A stretch of DNA of 64,000 nt from Tumebacillus lacus (GTDB lineage: Bacteria; Bacillota; Bacilli; Tumebacillales; Tumebacillaceae). This document shows positions 38,966 to 47,832 of this stretch, piece by piece. Under the pieces are notes generated by a model. The model was not told the origin of the DNA, searched no databases, and worked only from the letters and a program-made list of their open reading frames with translations. The stretch is from contig NZ_JAPMLT010000003.1 in the NCBI RefSeq assembly GCF_026410385.1, positions 186,001 through 250,000 on the forward strand, in the 5' to 3' direction. The position numbers and the translations under genes were made by a program. How positions within the stretch are numbered: the first letter of the stretch is position 1; each line of letters begins with the position of its first letter.

Positions 38966-40708
38966 TTAGGAGACAAAAGGCAAACGGATGGTAAAGGTAC
39001 TGCCTTTGCCGAGCGTCGACGTCACGTGGATCGTGCCGTTGTGCCCGTCGATGATGCGGTGCGACACGGCCAAGCCGAGGCCCGTGCCCGCGCTTTTCTT
39101 GGTGTAGAACGGTTCGAAGATGCGCTCGATCACGTCTTTGTCCATGCCGACGCCCGAGTCGGTGAAGTGAATCGAGACGTGGGAGGCGTTGTTTTCCACC
39201 TTGATCTCCAGACGTCCGCCCTCCTGCATCGCGTCGAACGCGTTGTTGGTCAAGTTGAGGAACACCTGCAACAGTTGGGCCCTGTCGATGGCCACCGGCA
39301 GCAGGGACTCGCCGGGGATGTAGCTCAGCTCGACATTTTGCATCAACGCTTGCGGCTGCACGAGCGCGACCAAGTCCTCGACCAGTTCGGCAAGCGACGA
39401 CGGTTTCAACTGCGGCGCGCTCGGTTTGGCGATCATCAGGAACTCGGTGATGATCTCGTTGGCCCGGTCGATCTCCGGGATGACCAGCTCTTTGAGCTGG
39501 CGGATCTTCGGATCGGGGGAGTCGCTCGGGAGCAGTTGCAAAAATCCTTTCGCCGTCGTCAGCGGATTGCGAATCTCGTGGGCGATCCCGGCTGCAAATT
39601 TGCCCAGCACGGAAAACTTTTCCGCCCGCCGCACCTGTTCTTCAAGGAACAGCCGGTCGGTCAGGTCTTCAAAAATGCCGATGGCGCCCAAGATCTCGCC
39701 GTGCTCGCCGAGGATCGTGCGCGTCGATGTCTTCAAGATCCGCTCTTTGCCGTCTGCCGAGCGAATCGACTGCTGGATGTCGGTAAACGTCGTCCCGGTG
39801 CGCAGCGTCTCATGGATCAACGACAGCGACGGATCCATCTGGAGTTTCTCCAAAAACAGATCGCCTTTGCGATTGATGATCTCCTTGCGCGTCATTCCAA
39901 ACAGACGTTCCGCCCGTGAGTTGAACGTCGTGATCATGTTGTCTTTGTCGAGGATGACCAGCCCCTCGGTCATCGCGTTAAAAATAAACTCCGTCTGCGC
40001 CTGCAAAATGCGGTAATACTCCAACTCGCGGACCACCGGATAGCCGATCACAATCGACCCGCGTCCGTCAAACAGCGGGATCGACTCCTGCGTGATCCAG
40101 ATCTTGCGTCCCGAGCGGGAATAGCCGGTCAAAGGAAGCAGGTTGTCGAGGTTGTGTCCGACCAGATCCTCTTTTTCGACCTCCATCAATTCGCAAGCCA
40201 CTCGGTTGGCGTAGGTCAGCGTGCCGGTCTCATCGTAGGTCAGGATCGAGTTCGGCAACGAGTTGAGCACGATCTCGAGATTTTGCATATGCGTTTCCTC
40301 GACTTTGCGCTCGCGAAACACGATGTAGCGTTCGAGCAGTTCCGAGGCGTTGACCGACAGCAGGTTCACCGTTTGCTCGAGGAAGGAAAATTGTTCCTCA
40401 AGCGAATGCTCCGGTGCGTCCACTCGTTGGCGGACGAGCGGCAGCAAGCCGACGCGCAAGTTGTCCAGCACTTCCCGCACCTTTTGCACCGAATATCCGT
40501 GATCCGCCATCATCACCCCGAGTTCGCAAAACGCATCGTGATGACCGACCGGCTCCTTGGCGAGAACGTGTTCCAGGCCCCATACAGCGAAGTCGCGGAT
40601 CGTATCGGCCAGTTGGGAATTGGTTTCAAAACCAGCCTTCAGGATCACTCTTGCGACGATCGCTTCGACCTGTTCTTGAACGAATCGGCTCACATCCACT
40701 TGATTCAC
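38966..40708 (-). CDS. Soluble PAS-PAS histidine kinase, sporulation-kinase type
   Basis: Protein of 580 residues without TM helices. A helical N-terminal domain (about 1-130) resembles RsbRD-type sensor domains. It is followed by PAS 1 (about 140-230), PAS 2 (about 240-360), HisKA with H377 in AGIAHEIRNPLTTAKGF, and HATPase with NNAFDAM, DSGVGM and GTGLGLAV motifs. No response regulator is adjacent. Similar in plan to cytosolic KinA/KinE kinases. The start is GTG at 40708 with GAGGTG at 9 bases; another GTG at 40720 overlaps the ribosome binding site. Confidence 0.85.
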   Translation of the reverse strand: MNQVDVSRFVQEQVEAIVARVILKAGFETNSQLADTIRDFAVWGLEHVLAKEPVGHHDAFCELGVMMADHGYSVQKVREVLDNLRVGLLPLVRQRVDAPEHSLEEQFSFLEQTVNLLSVNASELLERYIVFRERKVEETHMQNLEIVLNSLPNSILTYDETGTLTYANRVACELMEVEKEDLVGHNLDNLLPLTGYSRSGRKIWITQESIPLFDGRGSIVIGYPVVRELEYYRILQAQTEFIFNAMTEGLVILDKDNMITTFNSRAERLFGMTRKEIINRKGDLFLEKLQMDPSLSLIHETLRTGTTFTDIQQSIRSADGKERILKTSTRTILGEHGEILGAIGIFEDLTDRLFLEEQVRRAEKFSVLGKFAAGIAHEIRNPLTTAKGFLQLLPSDSPDPKIRQLKELVIPEIDRANEIITEFLMIAKPSAPQLKPSSLAELVEDLVALVQPQALMQNVELSYIPGESLLPVAIDRAQLLQVFLNLTNNAFDAMQEGGRLEIKVENNASHVSIHFTDSGVGMDKDVIERIFEPFYTKKSAGTGLGLAVSHRIIDGHNGTIHVTSTLGKGSTFTIRLPFVS

Positions 40709-40807
40709 TTTCTCACCCACCTCTGTTCAGCGTATAAGTGTTATTTAGTGATTCGATATCTGTATAATTTTCCCCTTTTTTCCTCTCTTGAAAAATGAAA
40801 AAACGAT

Positions 40808-40848
40808 AAAAAAGGACCTGCCTCCTCTTGGAGACAGGTCTTTTGGAT
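40808..40848 (-). terminator. pepA terminator
   Basis: AGGACCTG-CTCC / GGAG-CAGGTCTTTT. The minus exit reads CCTTTTTTATC. Confidence 0.85.
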
Positions 40849-40858
40849 CTTTTCAACG

Positions 40859-42319
40859 CTATTTCGCCAGATTTTCCGCCACTTGAATCAGCGTGCGGGT
40901 CGAGAAACCGGTCGCCCCGGCCACCGTGTAGCCTTTGGACGATTTGGCCATCGACATGTTGGCCATGTCGAGGTGAACGGCCGGCACGTCGTCGGCAAAC
41001 GCCACGATGAACGCACCGCCTGCCACCGCTGCCCCGTTGCGGCCGGAGTAGTTGATGTAGTCGGCGATCTTGCTCTCGATCAGCTCGTCAAACTCCGGGT
41101 AGGTCGGCAGCGCGTGGAGCTTTTCGCCCACAGCGTCGCCCGCTTCCTTGACCGCTTGCGTCCACGCGTCGTCGTTGCCGTAGAGGGAGCCCGCGATGCC
41201 GTTGCCCAGCACCACCGTCACCGCGCCGGTCAGCGTCGCCGTGTCGAGGATCTTCGTCGCGCCGAGGTGCTTCACATACGCCACGCCGTCGGCCAGCACG
41301 AGGCGGCCTTCGCAGTCGGTGTCGATCATCTCCACCGTCTTGCCGTTGAACGCCGTCGCCACATCGCCCGGCTTGAACGCGCGGCCGGAGATCATGTTCT
41401 CCGCCAGCACCAGCACGCCGGTCACGTTGATCGGAAGCTTTTTCGCCGCGATCGCCTGCATCGCGCCGAGCACGCAGGCCGCGCCCATCATGTCGGTGTG
41501 CATCTCGCCCATGCCGGTCTCCGGCTTGATGATATAGCCGCCCGTGTCATAGGTGATGCCTTTCCCGACGAGGCCCAGCACATCTTTGGACTCCGGCGCG
41601 CCGGTGTACTTCAGGGCGACCAGATACGGCGGGTTGTCCGAGCCGATGCCGACCGACAGCAGCAGGTTCATGCCGAGTTCCTTCAGACGCGCCGCATCGA
41701 GCACTTCTACCTCGATACCGTGCATCTCGCCGGTCTCCTTCGCAACGTTTGCAAACACTTCCGGCGTCAGGATGTTGCCCGGACGGTCGGTCAGATCGCG
41801 CGCGAGCAGCACCGCTTCGGCGTTGATGCGGCCGTTCAGCGAGTTCATCTGCACATCGCTCACCGATTCGCCGATCAGCGTGACCGTGTGGAAACGCTTT
41901 TTCTCGTCCGGCTTGGACTTGTGCCCTTTGTATGTATAGCTCCCGAGCAAGAGACCTTCGACCACAGCCGACGCGAATGCATCGCCCGGCAGCGCCACTG
42001 TCAGTTCCTCGCCGCGCACTTCACGGGAGGCAGCGCCTGCCGCCTTGCGGTACGACTCGGCGTTGACCTTGTCCGCTTTGCCTGTGCCGACCAGATAGAG
42101 ATGCTTCGCCGCGATGCGGCCGTTTGTGCGGATGTGCGCGATGGCGTTTTGCTTGCCGGTCGCCTCTTCATCGGCGATCATCGCCGCGATCTCACCGCCA
42201 AGAGCTGCGTCCAGCGCTTTCAAATGCTCCGGCACTTCCTTCGTCTCCGCGTAAAAGACGACGAGTGAGTCGCCCGTTGCTTGCGTCAGATCTATATGCT
42301 GTACAGAACTGATATTCAT
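40859..42319 (-). CDS. pepA: Leucyl aminopeptidase (M17)
   Basis: Protein of 486 residues. The C-terminal catalytic domain has the two-zinc site of PepA: Lys in GKGITYDTGG and its Asp, the active-site Lys in IIKPETGM, Asp in HTDMMGAA, and Asp, Glu and Arg in DTDCEGRLVL. The signature deviates from the family NTDAEGRLVL only at N and A. It is a cytosolic exopeptidase releasing N-terminal residues. The ATG at 42319 follows GAGGGGG. Confidence 0.93.
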   Translation of the reverse strand: MNISSVQHIDLTQATGDSLVVFYAETKEVPEHLKALDAALGGEIAAMIADEEATGKQNAIAHIRTNGRIAAKHLYLVGTGKADKVNAESYRKAAGAASREVRGEELTVALPGDAFASAVVEGLLLGSYTYKGHKSKPDEKKRFHTVTLIGESVSDVQMNSLNGRINAEAVLLARDLTDRPGNILTPEVFANVAKETGEMHGIEVEVLDAARLKELGMNLLLSVGIGSDNPPYLVALKYTGAPESKDVLGLVGKGITYDTGGYIIKPETGMGEMHTDMMGAACVLGAMQAIAAKKLPINVTGVLVLAENMISGRAFKPGDVATAFNGKTVEMIDTDCEGRLVLADGVAYVKHLGATKILDTATLTGAVTVVLGNGIAGSLYGNDDAWTQAVKEAGDAVGEKLHALPTYPEFDELIESKIADYINYSGRNGAAVAGGAFIVAFADDVPAVHLDMANMSMAKSSKGYTVAGATGFSTRTLIQVAENLAK

Positions 42320-42389
42320 TGATCGTTTCCCCCTCTGTTCCACTGCTTGCCACCCCTCCAGTATACAGAAAAAGACCCAATGACAACAA

Positions 42390-42412
42390 GGAGAGCCGCA
42401 TCACGGCTCTCC
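42390..42412. other. Stable hairpin between pepA and the AtpI-like gene
   Basis: GGAGAGCCG / CGGCTCTCC with a 5-base loop, lying between two divergent genes. The plus exit has only TGCCTGTTTT. No gene ends here, so it may be the residue of a lost gene or a regulatory stem. Confidence 0.4.
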
Positions 42413-42472
42413 TGCCTGTTTTACTCTTTGACGATCTGTCATACAATAGCCACAAGAGGTGACGAGACGACA

Positions 42473-42697
42473 ATGAAAAAACCTGACGAAAAAAACGAGT
42501 CCTGGAGCGCGTTTGGATTGGTATCGATGATCGGGGCGGACATGGCGATCTGTACAGTCGGGGGCGTGTACCTAGGCATGTGGTTGGATCGGTTGTGGGG
42601 AACTGCTCCGTGGATGTTGCTGGCGGGGGTCCTGCTTGGGCTCGGGGCCGGGATCTACGGCGTGATCCGCATCTTGGCCGCGTTCGGCCCGAAGTAG
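42473..42697 (+). CDS. AtpI/AtpZ-like small membrane protein
   Basis: A 74-residue protein with two TM helices (about 12-34 and 45-67) and the GGVYLGMWLDRLWGTAPW stretch typical of the F0F1-ATPase assembly protein AtpZ/AtpI family (PF09527). Such proteins help ring assembly or Mg/Ca transport and are usually encoded at the head of the atp operon. Here it stands alone. The ATG follows AGAGGTG at about 11 bases. Confidence 0.75.
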   Translation: MKKPDEKNESWSAFGLVSMIGADMAICTVGGVYLGMWLDRLWGTAPWMLLAGVLLGLGAGIYGVIRILAAFGPK

Positions 42698-42789
42698 AGC
42701 GAGGGCTTATTGGCTGGTTTCGGTGGGTGTCCCGTGCAGGACGTGATCCGGTTCAGCCCGGTGTCTGTTTCCTGTGGCAGTCGGCAGGT

Positions 42790-43368
42790 TCAGGATTCTT
42801 TGAAGCGGTTGCTGTTGAGCACTTCATCGATCTTGCTGAGTTCCTGCGAGAAGGAGCGCAGCCGCTCCATGCATTCTTCTTCGAGGTCGGTCTGACCGTC
42901 CCGCTTGGCTTGCGAATACTGTCCGAGCGCCATGTAGATATGGCCCATGATGATCTCCCGCGTCAACCGCAGATCAAAGTCGGCCGGCAACTTGCGCTCG
43001 GCGAACGGGCCGTCATCCATGACCATCCCGTTCAGATACAGCGTGCGAAACAACTCCCCGCGATGCGTTTCATACTTTTCCCCGCGCAGCCTCAACTCCG
43101 TGATCAACCCGTCGATGGCGTTGATCATGCGGCCATCCCCTTTTTTCACCCGCATGTACTCGATGAGAACGTGCAACGCTTTGCCGTTCTCGTACATGTA
43201 AAAGATGACCTCGTCGTCTTTCAGATACAGGTGAAAGATCATCGTCTTGCCTTTCCCTTTCTCCTCCAGTTGAATCCCTGAACGAGAAACTCGTGTTTTC
43301 CAGAGGTCGACCAGCTCGCGGGTCGTCTCGCCCGAGATATTGCGGTAGATGACAATCTGGTTCTCCAT
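42790..43368 (-). CDS. Hypothetical cytosolic protein
   Basis: A 192-residue soluble protein, charged and mixed alpha/beta, with no signal peptide, TM helix or recognised motif. The first half looks beta-rich (MIFHLYLKDDEVIFYMY) and the second half helical (RSFSQELSKIDEVLNSN). The ATG at 43368 follows GGGAGGG. Confidence 0.6.
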   Translation of the reverse strand: MENQIVIYRNISGETTRELVDLWKTRVSRSGIQLEEKGKGKTMIFHLYLKDDEVIFYMYENGKALHVLIEYMRVKKGDGRMINAIDGLITELRLRGEKYETHRGELFRTLYLNGMVMDDGPFAERKLPADFDLRLTREIIMGHIYMALGQYSQAKRDGQTDLEEECMERLRSFSQELSKIDEVLNSNRFKES

Positions 43369-43488
43369 GAGACACCCTCCCTTCGAGCTTGAGAGACCGG
43401 TGGTTCGTTCATGTAGTACCAACAATATATGCGAGGACGGGGGCATCTTGTTAGGAATTTTAGCGACGGGATGCGCCCGTTTTTTTTC

Positions 43489-43824
43489 TCAATGCTTCGC
43501 GTACTTCATCATAAAATCCAAAAACGGCAGATGCATCGCCTCGTACACCACTTGCAGATCATACTCCGCATCCACGCAGAAAAACGGATACTGACTCAGT
43601 GCCTGATCATCGAGCAGGTAGAGATCCGCATCCAACTGCTTGACGTGATACATCTCCAAGCACCCGCACACCACTTGCATAATCGTGTCTTCCTTGACGA
43701 GGCAAGCCGTGATCGTGTGATACCAGGTCGGTGCGAGCTCATCCTCACACCGGACTTGTACCAGTCTTGGATACAGTTCCATTTTCACAGGCGAGTCCAC
43801 CCCGCAACACAATATAGCCGTCAC
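43489..43824 (-). CDS. Hypothetical protein coupled to an HTH-TPR regulator
   Basis: A 111-residue protein with six Cys, including MTAILCCGVD at the N-terminus and QVVCGCLEMYH in the middle. No signal peptide and no known domain. The GTG start overlaps the regulator stop (GTGA), so translation is coupled and the proteins probably act together. Unlike the neighbouring cassette it does not look like a secreted propeptide. Confidence 0.6.
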   Translation of the reverse strand: MTAILCCGVDSPVKMELYPRLVQVRCEDELAPTWYHTITACLVKEDTIMQVVCGCLEMYHVKQLDADLYLLDDQALSQYPFFCVDAEYDLQVVYEAMHLPFLDFMMKYAKH

Positions 43825-45110
43825 AGCATGAGCCCCCTCTTATACAATTCCCCCTGCGTCTGAGAGCGCACCTGCTCCAACAACTCAAAAGCTCGGAGTA
43901 TATCATCCGCATCCCTGTACACACACGACAGCTCGTACATCGTATCGCCATACGCCCCCAACTCCCGATGCCACAGAAAAGCATCCGCCGCCGATTCAAA
44001 ATGGCGGATCGCCGCTTTCTTCTCGTCACGCGTCAGATCGATTTTAGCCTGTAGCCGGTTCACCCACGCTTGGTAGATATGCAGTTCCGGCAGAAGGTTT
44101 TGAGCACTCAGGCACGCTTCCTCCGCTTCTGGCCAACGTTCGAGTTGTGTCATCAGTTTGGCGTACTCGACGAGGGCGATCCCTTGCTCCTCCTCCCTGC
44201 CGAGATTCGCAAACTGCCGGATCGTGTCTGTCAGCAACGACTCCGCCTCGTTCTCCCGACCTGACTCCCCATACGTGACCGCGCACGTCACCTGATTGCG
44301 CAACATCATCACCTGATTGTCGATGCCCTTAAAGATCCCGATGGCCCGCTCCGCATACTCCGCCGACTGCGCCATGTCTTTCTGCATCTGATAGCTCACA
44401 CTCAGCCCCAGGTACACGTTCCCGATCTCGTTATGACCCTCTACACCCTCGTACAGATCAGCCGCCCGCTTGTAAAAATCCTGCGCCTCCTGCGCTTCCC
44501 CCATCTTCACGTATACACTGCCGAGCAGGTGGAGAATCTCCGCTTTCAGATACACATCCTGCTCCGGCATCCCCTCGGCGTGATCTAGTGCCCGTTGCCA
44601 ATGAAAGGCGGCGAGTGCGTAGCGTTTTCTGTTGGACTCCACGTCTCCCAACAGTTTCAATTTCCGGGTCAACTTCGGCTTGTCCTGACGCAACAGCACG
44701 AGTTCCGCAACCGCCTGCAACGTCTTCTCGGCTGCCTTCCACTCCCCCGTATGGAGCAGGCATTCTCCCAGTTCCAGTTGGATGTCCATCTCGGAGACAT
44801 GCGTCCGTTTCGCGGCGAGGAGATCCTGTAGGATCGGGATCGCGGTGTCGTATTGTTTGGCTCCCATCAACGCACGAGCCATTTTAAATGCACTCTGATG
44901 ATCCAGACTCATATCCGAATCGATGACCAATTTATCCACCGTCGTGTCCAGCCGCTCTGCTATGGAAAGCAACATCTTGTAAGACGGCCGCGCCCGGTCC
45001 GATTCGATCTGGCTGATCATCGACGGCGTGCAAAGCCCCTTGGCAAGATCGATCTGAGTCAGATGTTTTGACATTCGCAATTCTCGGATACGTTGACCGA
45101 GTGAGATCAT
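43821..45110 (-). CDS. HTH-TPR transcriptional regulator (RRNPP-like), copy 1
   Basis: Protein of 429 residues. It has an N-terminal Xre-type HTH (residues about 5-60, LTQIDLAKGLCTPSMISQIE), then about ten TPR-like repeats to the end. This is the plan of RRNPP peptide-responsive regulators (PlcR, NprR, Rgg, PrgX) and of some non-peptide HTH-TPR proteins. No propeptide gene follows; instead the Cys-containing 111-residue gene overlaps its stop codon. The ATG follows GGGAGG. It is preceded by the terminator of the copy-2 cassette. Confidence 0.8.
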   Translation of the reverse strand: MISLGQRIRELRMSKHLTQIDLAKGLCTPSMISQIESDRARPSYKMLLSIAERLDTTVDKLVIDSDMSLDHQSAFKMARALMGAKQYDTAIPILQDLLAAKRTHVSEMDIQLELGECLLHTGEWKAAEKTLQAVAELVLLRQDKPKLTRKLKLLGDVESNRKRYALAAFHWQRALDHAEGMPEQDVYLKAEILHLLGSVYVKMGEAQEAQDFYKRAADLYEGVEGHNEIGNVYLGLSVSYQMQKDMAQSAEYAERAIGIFKGIDNQVMMLRNQVTCAVTYGESGRENEAESLLTDTIRQFANLGREEEQGIALVEYAKLMTQLERWPEAEEACLSAQNLLPELHIYQAWVNRLQAKIDLTRDEKKAAIRHFESAADAFLWHRELGAYGDTMYELSCVYRDADDILRAFELLEQVRSQTQGELYKRGLML

Positions 45111-45254
45111 TTAAATACCTCCCTTTTAAATAGGAATCGAATGATGTAACATCAACACTCCTTATATGGAGATTCTATTTGAAATCCAGTTGCTAAGGTA
45201 TAAAAAGTACTGTTTGATCACTGGCGAAATGTGTTAGCATCCTTTTGCGGTCAT

Positions 45255-45284
45255 AAAAAAGCCTCCCGGAAATATCCGAGAGGC
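45255..45284 (-). terminator. Terminator of the propeptide gene
   Basis: GCCTC-CGG / CCG-GAGGC with an AAATAT loop; the minus exit is TTTTTT. Confidence 0.85.
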
Positions 45285-45290
45285 TCTTCC

Positions 45291-45497
45291 TTATGCTTTA
45301 ACAATCAGAGGTCCAGGACCAACTTCAACAGCCACATGAACGTCAGTTTCGTCAAAGATTGCTTCGTTTTTGATGCTCAACGGTCCGGTTCCGATTTCAA
45401 CAGCCACTGTCGTAAATCCGTTTGCCAAGGTAACTGCCATCGAAAGAAGCACAGCACAGACCGCGATTCCACCGAAGATTTGCTTCAGCATTTTCAT
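45291..45497 (-). CDS. Exported signalling propeptide with two peptide repeats
   Basis: A 68-residue precursor: basic start MKMLKQ, hydrophobic export helix (about 7-30), then two imperfect copies of one sequence, VAVEIGTGPLSIK and VAVEVGPGPLIVKA (9 of 13 residues the same), the second at the very C-terminus. This is the layout of Phr/NprX/PapR-type precursors, with mature peptides cut from the C-terminal part. It starts 17 bases after the HTH-TPR gene, behind AAGGTGG, and shares its terminator. The mature peptide is predicted to lie within GPGPLIVKA (inference). Confidence 0.75.
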   Translation of the reverse strand: MKMLKQIFGGIAVCAVLLSMAVTLANGFTTVAVEIGTGPLSIKNEAIFDETDVHVAVEVGPGPLIVKA

Positions 45498-45514
45498 TGA
45501 CTGATCCACCTTTA

Positions 45515-46825
45515 CTAACGAAGATGTGTTGCTCGACGTAACATATTACATACACGATCAGAGACTTCAAGTGCTTGTTCAAACATACCCTGATAGCGAA
45601 ACGCATTCACTGCAGTACTCAAAGATTCAGCCGCATCCTTTATGAACCCCATTTTATCAAAAAGATCCGAGGCCAAATAGGAGTATTGGATTGATTTCTC
45701 ATATTGTTTTATTTCACAAAGATACTCAGCGAATGATTGGTACACATGCACAAAGTGTAAACATGAAGATGCCTCTTTTTCCGTGAACAGAGTGAGCGCT
45801 TTTTCCAGCACTTTTTCAGCTTCTGTTAGCCTTTTCTGGCCAATCAAAAGTTTTGCGATTCTTGCATGAATATATGCGACCTGTTTGAGGTCGCCATCAT
45901 GCTCCGTTTCTTTGGCACATTCAAACATCTCGTCGATTGCTTTATCAGGATCTTGTTTCGAGAGCACGGTAAATGCATAGGACTCCTTTACCAGACGGGC
46001 AAATCGTAACGCATTTTGTGACTTATAAAGGGTATGCGCTTCCTGTAAATATTTCTCTGCTTCCCCCAGGTCACCCATCGACTGATAGGCGATGCCAAGT
46101 TCAAACCACGTATGCGCCAACTTATCTAAATCAGAAATATCTTTGAAGAAATTTTCCGACACAGACAGATACTGAACGGCATCCGTATTGAGATTCAGTA
46201 ACCGGCTCGCCATCCCTAGATTGTAAGCAATTCTGGCCGCTGTGACGTCTATTCCTTGAAAGCGAAGAGTTAGTTGATAGGCTCTCATATAATGCGCATG
46301 GGCATTGGATATATTCCACAAGCGATAATTAGCCGTACCCAGTTTATTATAGACGACAGCCATGAGATGGTCGTCCGGTTCTCGTTGAAGTTCCAAGCGC
46401 ATCTGAAGATCAGTCAATGCCTCAAGAGCTGCATCAGGTTGATTCGTCCCCAATAAACAATCGACCTTGGATAACTCAAGTTCACGCTTTTGATATTCCA
46501 ACAGTTCTTGCGAGTTCTGGAGATGATCAATTAAGTCTAACGCTCTCGTATACTCATTTCGTTCGATATATATGTTGATAACTTCTAATTTAATCTTAGC
46601 ACTGAGTTCATCAGTATCATCTATCATAATCTCATGAAAAGGGACACCCAATCGGTCCGCAATCTTCTTCAAAAATTCTGGTGATGGTAAGTGTTGTCCG
46701 TTTTCCAGAAAACTAATGGTTTGCCTAGAGCAAATTCCTTCGGCAAGCTCATCTTGAGAAAAACCTCTGTTCAGTCTATAGTTCCGAACTCTTCCACCTA
46801 TTGATTTGAACGCCTCGTTCTTCAA
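45515..46825 (-). CDS. HTH-TPR regulator (RRNPP-like), copy 2, with cognate propeptide
   Basis: Protein of 436 residues with an N-terminal Xre HTH (RNYRLNRGFSQDELAEGI, then CSRQTISFLENGQHLPSP) and TPR repeats through to the C-terminus. Followed immediately by an exported propeptide gene, the diagnostic layout of RRNPP quorum sensing: the peptide is secreted, matured, re-imported by an oligopeptide permease and bound by the TPR domain. The gene is clearly more AT-rich than its neighbours, suggesting horizontal acquisition. The start is TTG at 46825 after GGTGGTG. Confidence 0.85.
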   Translation of the reverse strand: MKNEAFKSIGGRVRNYRLNRGFSQDELAEGICSRQTISFLENGQHLPSPEFLKKIADRLGVPFHEIMIDDTDELSAKIKLEVINIYIERNEYTRALDLIDHLQNSQELLEYQKRELELSKVDCLLGTNQPDAALEALTDLQMRLELQREPDDHLMAVVYNKLGTANYRLWNISNAHAHYMRAYQLTLRFQGIDVTAARIAYNLGMASRLLNLNTDAVQYLSVSENFFKDISDLDKLAHTWFELGIAYQSMGDLGEAEKYLQEAHTLYKSQNALRFARLVKESYAFTVLSKQDPDKAIDEMFECAKETEHDGDLKQVAYIHARIAKLLIGQKRLTEAEKVLEKALTLFTEKEASSCLHFVHVYQSFAEYLCEIKQYEKSIQYSYLASDLFDKMGFIKDAAESLSTAVNAFRYQGMFEQALEVSDRVCNMLRRATHLR

Positions 46826-46997
46826 GTAGATTCACCACCATTAATCATCTTCATACTCCTAGAATTACTATAACACAGCACCAACACAATCTTATAATTT
46901 TTGCATGAATTAATTTAATTGTCTGTTTCTTACACTGACTTATTGTGACCAAAATATGATGCTAGACATCATGCGACGGTAGTAACACGATTGTTAA

Positions 46998-47057
46998 AAA
47001 CAAACACCGGTGATATAGTACTCGCCCAACTGAGAGTACTATGTCACCGGTGTTTTT
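46998..47057 (-). terminator. Long-stem terminator
   Basis: A stem of about 21 bp, AAACACCGGTGA-ATAGTACTC / GAGTACTAT-TCACCGGTGTTT with a 10-base loop and A/T runs on both sides. It ends the lipoprotein operon at 47068. Confidence 0.92.
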
Positions 47058-47067
47058 CATCCCAATT

Positions 47068-47766
47068 TCATTTGAGAAGCTCCGTCAGTTGTTCATTATT
47101 CATTCTCCAACTGACTTCTTTCAAGATACGCATCATAAAAGCTTGTCGTTTTTGATCCTGATCAGTCACAGGTTCTGGAAGCGGAGTATCGGTTACGTCT
47201 CCATCCGTGTTAATCCGTGGATTCATGACATCTAAGCCTTGATTCCCTACTTTCAGGTTTACGGAAATTTCCTTCCTAGTATCATTTTGAAGCTCAACAA
47301 TATATGTGGCACTCACATCATAGATTTTAGAAGATTCATCGATCAGGTTCGTACTAATTTCTTTAACTGATACCTTTTTTGCTGGTAGCGTTCCATTTCT
47401 ATACATTTCAGTATAGATGGCGTATTCGGGATGTTGGTCAAGATTCTTTTTGATCCTGTCTTTACTTCTTTCCGTCGGATGCCAAGTAATCAGTGCGTAT
47501 CTTTCGAACAACTCCTGCTCATCTGCGGCCATAAACAGAGTCGGCCATTCCGCAGAAAGGATATTCGTGATGATCCCCAAGGAACTTTGTTTGGGTTCTA
47601 CTTGATCCAAAATAGCCATCTTCTTATCAAAGTCGACCTCTACATCCCTTTGAATGTTTGAGCCAGCAATTTGAGCGGGTTGTTCCTCAGTACAGCCTGG
47701 TAGCACAAACAGGAACGCACCAAGTGCAATGCCAGACAGCATAAACATCCTCTTTTGAAGTCCCAT
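47068..47766 (-). CDS. Hypothetical lipoprotein
   Basis: Protein of 232 residues with lipoprotein signal and lipobox LPGC near residue 25, so membrane anchored on the outside. The soluble part has no recognised domain; a central beta-rich segment (SSKIYDVSATYIVELQND) suggests an NTF2-like or Ig-like fold. The ATG follows AGGAGG. It lies downstream of the GerM-like lipoprotein gene on the same strand and may be co-transcribed. Confidence 0.65.
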   Translation of the reverse strand: MGLQKRMFMLSGIALGAFLFVLPGCTEEQPAQIAGSNIQRDVEVDFDKKMAILDQVEPKQSSLGIITNILSAEWPTLFMAADEQELFERYALITWHPTERSKDRIKKNLDQHPEYAIYTEMYRNGTLPAKKVSVKEISTNLIDESSKIYDVSATYIVELQNDTRKEISVNLKVGNQGLDVMNPRINTDGDVTDTPLPEPVTDQDQKRQAFMMRILKEVSWRMNNEQLTELLK

Positions 47767-47832
47767 CATAACCTCCTGATCGTTTTGGTCCGCATCTCTT
47801 CCTTCATCTGAATGTGACCATCAAATGGAGTG

